Positions 59,325 through 64,000 of a stretch of DNA of 64,000 nt are shown here, piece after piece. The position numbers and the translations under genes were made by a program. This DNA comes from Amaurobius ferox. Lineage: Eukaryota > Arthropoda > Arachnida > Araneae > Amaurobiidae. The stretch spans positions 136,251,293 through 136,315,292 of the forward strand of contig OX578134.1 in the NCBI GenBank assembly GCA_951213105.1. Reading direction: 5' to 3'. The stretch's first letter is position 1. Every line of letters begins with the position of its first letter. The notes under the pieces were generated by a model. That model worked only from the letters and a program-made list of their open reading frames with translations. It ran no database searches and had not been told where the DNA came from.

Positions 59325-60735
59325 CAGCGTATTTTTGTTGTGAGATTTTCCACACGTATTAATAAAGAGGAAACTATATCCCACGCCATAGATATATTGC
59401 CATAAATATATAAGTTTATATATTTATGGCAATTTACGTAAAAAAAAGATTGATCTTTTAAAATGTTTATATGTTTCACTGTGATATAAATAGATTCCAC
59501 ATTTGACAACAAACTTGGAGTTAATCCGGGAATATTGTGTTTCTCATAATTTGACATATTAAACCTATTTGTTACATTTTCAACAAATTACAGACTATTT
59601 TTATAATTATTAAATAGTATACCTTTACGGTGAGTAAAATATAGCTTCCTTTTCCAATCCGTTTTGAAGCATACGATGAACATTTTTCCTTATTTTATCC
59701 GAATCTCTCATAAATCGATTAAAATTTTAGTATCGATTTTTCGATTCCGATGAAAAATTTCCTCTACACATTATACTACGCATGCAGCAAACTTAAAATT
59801 GAGTTCTCTTCATGATTTCCCGTGTCAAATATTAAAATTAATATGGAAATTCTAAAATAGAAGGAGTCGTAACAACATGTGGCTTTCAATAGAATTTACA
59901 TCGGTTATTGATTCTGAGCTCACAATAGAGAAATTGATATAATGGGATATTGATTCTGTGTCCTCTTTTGTAAAGGCAATACGAAATAATCCAATTTCAC
60001 TTTTAAAAAGTTTCTCAATCAATGTTTCTTATGTTGAAATTTGTTGAAGGTAGAAAAATCGATGTAATACCCGTAATTGATTTTTTCAGTATTCATTTTT
60101 AAAAAAATAATGCCAATAAATAAATTGAATTCAAACTTGTTCTTCAAACAAATTGATATATAAATACTTTTGTTCGCTAAAAAATCATTATTTTGTAATT
60201 TATTTGCTTAGCCTTTCTTTGATCGCTTGGAAACGGTGGTAAACAGGGGAATGTGAAAAATTAATTGGAACATTTTCATGTTTTTGTTCCTTAATAATTT
60301 TCGGCGAAGGAGAAAGGCGCGACTGTTTTTTGCAACCAAATGTTAGAAGTCTATTGCTCGAGCAGCACTACATTTTTGTCGTTCGTATATTTCATCAATA
60401 GGTTTAGTTTACCAAGATTTCGTATTCTAATTATATATAGAAATAAAGCTTTGTGTAAAATTGCAATTGAATTGCGTAAGAAGCTTATCTGTTTTAAGCA
60501 AATTTCATTTTGGTAGACAAAGCTGATTTTCTTACAATTAAGGATCTTTAAAAATTCAAAGAACATAATATTCTGTGAGTAGCATCCTGAGCAAAGAGTA
60601 TTCGGAATAAGTGTACAGCTTTTATATAAATATTTATTTTTATTTGCATCTAATTTTTATGTACTTATTATTGGTAAGAGGAATTTAAAATTTACTTTTA
60701 ATGATAATTTACTCTTTCTCTACCTCCGACTGAAG
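59325..60735 (+). repeat. A-gene proximal 5' flank (A5 copy)
   Basis: Noncoding, closest to the A4 copy (46560-47950). It begins at a gtgagattttccaca point that corresponds to 46572, so the more distal block is missing from this second copy. Confidence 0.65.
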
Positions 60736-60747
60736 TCCGCCTGTGCG

Positions 60748-60815
60748 TAATTTTTGTGAAAGCATCATCATCGCAAAACAGAACTATTGATTTCTCAGTT
60801 TATATAAGAGAATAT
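60748..60815 (+). promoter_or_regulatory. A5 promoter: CATC/ACAGAACTA block and TATA box
   Basis: gcatcatcatcgcaaaacag and gaacta end at 60786; TATATAAGAG lies at about 60800-60809, 136 bp before the ATG. Confidence 0.6.
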
Positions 60816-60935
60816 TTTGACCTAGATTGCAAAATCTGAAGCAATTTCGATGCAAATTTGCTAAAATAATGTTTATCATAAGTGAGAAATAAATAAATCA
60901 TAATAAAATTAGATAGTCCTGTTTATGACATTGAA

Positions 60936-62105
60936 ATGAACTCTAGAGAAACAAAAAAAAATTTGCAAAGACAAAATAGAAGCTCTTGTAGTTGTGAAAC
61001 TTCGATAACGCAAAGCGGTATAGAGAATGCGAAGAAAGTGTTCTCACCATTGAATTTTTATCTGTGGTTACATGGCGTCGGTTTCACTGGAAAGTGGAAA
61101 TTTACAGCAAACAATTTTAAAGTCTGCGTGATATCGTGTGTGCTTCTCATATTATTCGAAGGACCAATTTTTGTCTGGTGGTATTCATCCTTTAAAATTT
61201 CCAACATAATAGATAAGAAAAGACTGTTCAAAATATTCATCGAATTAGTTGAATTTTTTCAGAGATTTCTGCTATGTTATCGAAGGAAGAATTTTGAATG
61301 TATTTTGTATCAACTGTCAAGACTTGGCTGCAATTTTGACGGTATAAACATATTAAAGTCAAGGAGTGTTATATTAGCATTTATTTTTGCAAACGACATA
61401 GTCACTCTTATTTTAATTGCTTTGCACTTTAGTAAATTACACATATTTCTAAGTGATTTTAAAGACGATTATAGTTTCGGTTCTATTCATACCTTTTTCA
61501 CCATAATTATCAAATGTTCAAATACATTTGTCTACACGTGGGGTGCATCTACACCTATTACAGTCGTTTTATTTTGCAGCCAGTGTTACGTTCTAAAACA
61601 TGTTTTACAGGAATATAAGAAGAAACTATCAGGAGGCTCCCTTGCAAATGTAGATCTTTACATGAACGTTTACGACAAAATAACTGATTTGATAAATACC
61701 ATGAACAACATTTTTCGCGTGTTGTTGCTTACATTTTACATCGTTACTCTTGCTCAGGTATTTTTGCAATCATATGTAATAGTTTTTATTGGTAGTGAAT
61801 CAAGGTCTTGCACAATATGTAGCTTAGTAGTTTTCAGTATATATTGCTTTCACTTTATTATTGTATGCTATTCATCTTCTTCTATAATTAAATTAACCAG
61901 TGAAATTAAAGAGGTTGTTTACGATGTTTACTGGGACAATCGCCGCTTTGTTTTAAAAGTTAAAGATCGATTCTTAGGATTCAAACTCCTCGACATCATC
62001 GCAATTGACAAGAATCTAATTCTTTCTTCTGCTGCTAACCTCATCACATATGGAATACTGATCGCAACTTTCAATGCTAATAGTTCCGCTGTTTATAATA
62101 ATTAG
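60936..62105 (+). CDS. Gustatory receptor A5
   Basis: 389-residue single-exon gustatory receptor with ATG in the conserved context. Seven hydrophobic segments lie at the same positions as in A1, with TY at 371-372 and a terminal ATF. It is closest to A4 in its N-terminal third and to A3 in the middle (GINILKSR, LHFSKL, IIIKCSNTF, MNVYDKITDLINT). VYWDNRRFVLKVKD is intact. It is followed at once by a short 22-bp repeat and then by B-type 3' spacer, so its own A-to-B spacer and the B gene have been deleted. Confidence 0.92.
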   Translation: MNSRETKKNLQRQNRSSCSCETSITQSGIENAKKVFSPLNFYLWLHGVGFTGKWKFTANNFKVCVISCVLLILFEGPIFVWWYSSFKISNIIDKKRLFKIFIELVEFFQRFLLCYRRKNFECILYQLSRLGCNFDGINILKSRSVILAFIFANDIVTLILIALHFSKLHIFLSDFKDDYSFGSIHTFFTIIIKCSNTFVYTWGASTPITVVLFCSQCYVLKHVLQEYKKKLSGGSLANVDLYMNVYDKITDLINTMNNIFRVLLLTFYIVTLAQVFLQSYVIVFIGSESRSCTICSLVVFSIYCFHFIIVCYSSSSIIKLTSEIKEVVYDVYWDNRRFVLKVKDRFLGFKLLDIIAIDKNLILSSAANLITYGILIATFNANSSAVYNN

Positions 62106-62116
62106 AAAAGACAACG

Positions 62117-62198
62117 TAAAGTAAAATGCACAAAGTAGTAAAGTAAAATGCCCAAAGTAGTAAAGCAAAACGCCCAAAGTAAAGTAAAATGCCCAACA
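62117..62198 (+). repeat. 22-bp tandem repeat after A5
   Basis: Units of taaagtaaaatgcccaaagtag start at 62117, 62139 and 62161, with a partial fourth at 62183. The other A genes have one copy directly after the stop codon. Confidence 0.85.
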
Positions 62199-63363
62199 GC
62201 AATCACACCATAACTCTATTAGCCATAACTCTTAACTTTTGTTAGCAACAATTAGAAGAGAAAGCGTAAATGAAAATAACCAAAGTAGCCCTTTTGCGTT
62301 TTGAAGGTTTGAGGACTGAGTAATGACGTTGCAGAAACGTATGTTGGAAGTTAAATAACATCTGATTCCAGGCGTAATCTACACCAAGAGATACATTTGC
62401 ATCTTTGCTAACCTTCGCAATATATGAAACTGAAACTCAGGTGTAACATTCTAGTGTTTGCCAGAATTAAAAGAGGAAACGTAAAGTTGCAAATTTATGT
62501 TTCGAAAGTTTATCGAGAACTTAGTAGGGACGTTTCAGCAACGTATGTTAGAAGTGAAATAATATCTTCGGATGACATGCTTTATCTACACCACTAGTTG
62601 CATTTAAATTTATTCTAACAGTCATAATATATGGAAATGCAATCTTGGTGCAACATTCTTGTGTTTGCAAAACTTAAAAGAGGAAACATAAGGAAGCAAT
62701 TTTGTGTTTAAAAAAGTTCCTGAGGCATTGCACCTACGTCTACAGCCATGCCATCCCCATATATCAGACTTAATCTATGGAACTGCAACCCTAGTAAGCT
62801 GATAAATCCAAAGATTTCAAAAGTAATCCTCCAAGCTTCAGTATACGTTGCAGAAAATTCAGTTAATAAGCTATATCAAAGTTGAATATGAAGAGAAAAC
62901 GAAACGGTCAGATGCCACTTGCAAACTATGGCATTCGAACCGTTGCATTTGTATATTTACAACCATTTCAGTGTATGAAACTGCAGTCTAGGTACGCGAA
63001 TGTGAAATCCAAAAACAAAATATCAAAAAATAATTTTTCTAATTTTGTTTTACATAATGCTTCGTGAATTTTTTTAAAAATACAATGCTCACGAAAGATC
63101 AAATTTTTACAATTGTGTGCATTCATTCCAAGCAGCGAATTTCCAGTTTTAACAGAATAAATTCGAGTTATTTAGAATCTTAAAATATATCTGGCATGTA
63201 TTTTCTAAGAGTCACTTATTTTAAGACAGTTTAAACATAATTGTTTCCTACCATTTGAAATCTTATTCCCATAAAGAATTTAATTTAAACAGTAATTTAA
63301 ATAAGTGTGACATGTTATAGTCGTCAGACAATTTAGGAATGAAATACACTTCAAATAGAATAT
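62199..63363 (+). repeat. B-type 3' spacer joined to A5
   Basis: From about 62236 the sequence is that found behind the B genes (gttagcaacaattagaagag), with three copies of the gene-3'-end repeat (62241, 62456, 62663). It continues co-linear with 24300-24900. No gene. Confidence 0.7.
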
Positions 63364-63377
63364 GTTCGAGATATTGT

Positions 63378-63600
63378 TGGTTGGTTGGTGTCGTGTCCCT
63401 AACATATTTATTAAGGAAGAATGTGTGCACTGCTTCTGTTTAGTCAAAGATCCGGGGCACTCGAAGGTAGAAGTCTGACTTTTGCCCCAATAAGATATCA
63501 CAACATCCATGCCCGCAGGCGGGACTGGAACCCGCAACCTGGCAGCCGAGCTATTACGAGGAAACGCCTGCCTCTTTGATCGCTCGGCCAACACATCGGC
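63378..63600 (-). mobile_element. tRNA-derived SINE
   Basis: On the minus strand it begins with a tRNA-like head. Box A is tggccgagcgatcaaagagg. A long variable-arm-like stretch follows, and box B is ggttccagtcccgc. The element ends in a short (ccaa)n tail. It is flanked by a 14-bp duplication gttcgaRatattgt (63364-63377 and 63601-63614, one mismatch). The class II tRNA look (Ser/Leu type) fits the spacing between boxes. The acceptor stem does not pair, so it is not a tRNA gene. Confidence 0.85.
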
Positions 63601-63614
63601 GTTCGAAATATTGT

Positions 63615-64000
63615 CTTAGACCTAAAACCTCTAAAATGTGCACAAACAATGTGTGTGATCCAGATATGACCGAATAATAATGTTTGGGGAAAATCTATTT
63701 AGATTTTACTTTTCTAAAATTACATATTAATGTATACAAGTATATTTTGGAATAGTACATTTCGAATTACAATCCGAAATTTCTAAGAATTCACACATTT
63801 TGGACGCTCTAGGATAAGATTAACTATTTCAACAATAAGTCCATGTGCATTTGATTGTTTCTGTCAATGAATGCCCTCATTCTAGCTAATAAATTATCCG
63901 ATGAAGTGCTATGTTATTTGGTTAGGTAACATACATTTTACCCGGACCCATGGTAGATTTTATATTGCATTATACATAGTACATATACTTTCAGTATATA
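63615..64000 (+). repeat. B-type 3' spacer, continued
   Basis: Continues the spacer found at 24930-25280, 40680-41060 and 55840-56240 (tatgaccgaataataatg, tatattttggaatag, gaagtgctatgttatttgg). No gene to the end of the window. Confidence 0.7.

Noticed and set aside
63510..63600. Genuine tRNA gene
   Set aside because: The acceptor stem does not pair, the element has a tail and target duplications, so it is a SINE head.
1..64000. CRISPR arrays, operons or prokaryotic signals
   Set aside because: All tandem repeats found are minisatellite or segmental; content is clearly insect nuclear DNA.

Overview
The window is eukaryotic, AT-rich nuclear DNA, almost certainly from an insect. It carries single-exon seven-transmembrane proteins ending in the gustatory-receptor signature (T-Y, five hydrophobic residues, then F in the last helix). 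It also carries a complete Ty3/gypsy retrotransposon, solo LTRs, and SINEs derived from 5S rRNA and tRNA. The order of insect cannot be fixed from the sequence; large arrays of intronless receptors are known from several orders.

The locus is a head-to-tail tandem array of gustatory receptor (Gr) genes, all on the + strand. Five intact, closely related genes (here A1-A5) start at 18863, 29545, 35505, 48172 and 60936 and encode 387-390 residues. A second lineage (B) is present only as pseudogenes: B1 (22730-23814), B2 (39337-39935) and B3 (52035-53203). A-to-B spacing is almost constant (3.83-3.87 kb), so the ancestral unit was an A-B pair. B is missing after A2, and A5 is followed directly by sequence that normally lies behind a B gene. 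A further receptor fragment lies at about 2465-2652.

Layout: 1-2700 is degenerate spacer with the receptor fragment. 2708-12203 is a young minus-strand Ty3/gypsy element (LTR, gag-protease, in-frame TAG, RT/RNase H/integrase, LTR). 12204-18700 is spacer and 5' flank of A1 with a 959-bp solo LTR and a 1.3-kb repeat arm. 18863-25280 holds A1 and B1. 25748-27020 is the second, inverted copy of the arm. 29545-36677 holds A2 and A3, 39337-39935 holds B2, 48172-53203 holds A4 and B3, 53893-55579 is a large LTR-like insertion, and 57645-58030 is a full-length 5S-derived SINE. 60936-62105 is A5, and a tRNA-derived SINE lies at 63378-63600. Most remaining DNA is duplicated spacer shared between units.

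Every A gene has a TATA-like box 133-137 bp before its ATG and, just upstream, a short conserved block around CATC...AAAACAGAACTA. The B pseudogenes carry two copies of this block. The receptors would be expected to act as ligand-gated cation channel subunits in gustatory neurons; the retroelement and SINEs are unrelated to that function but date and break the array.
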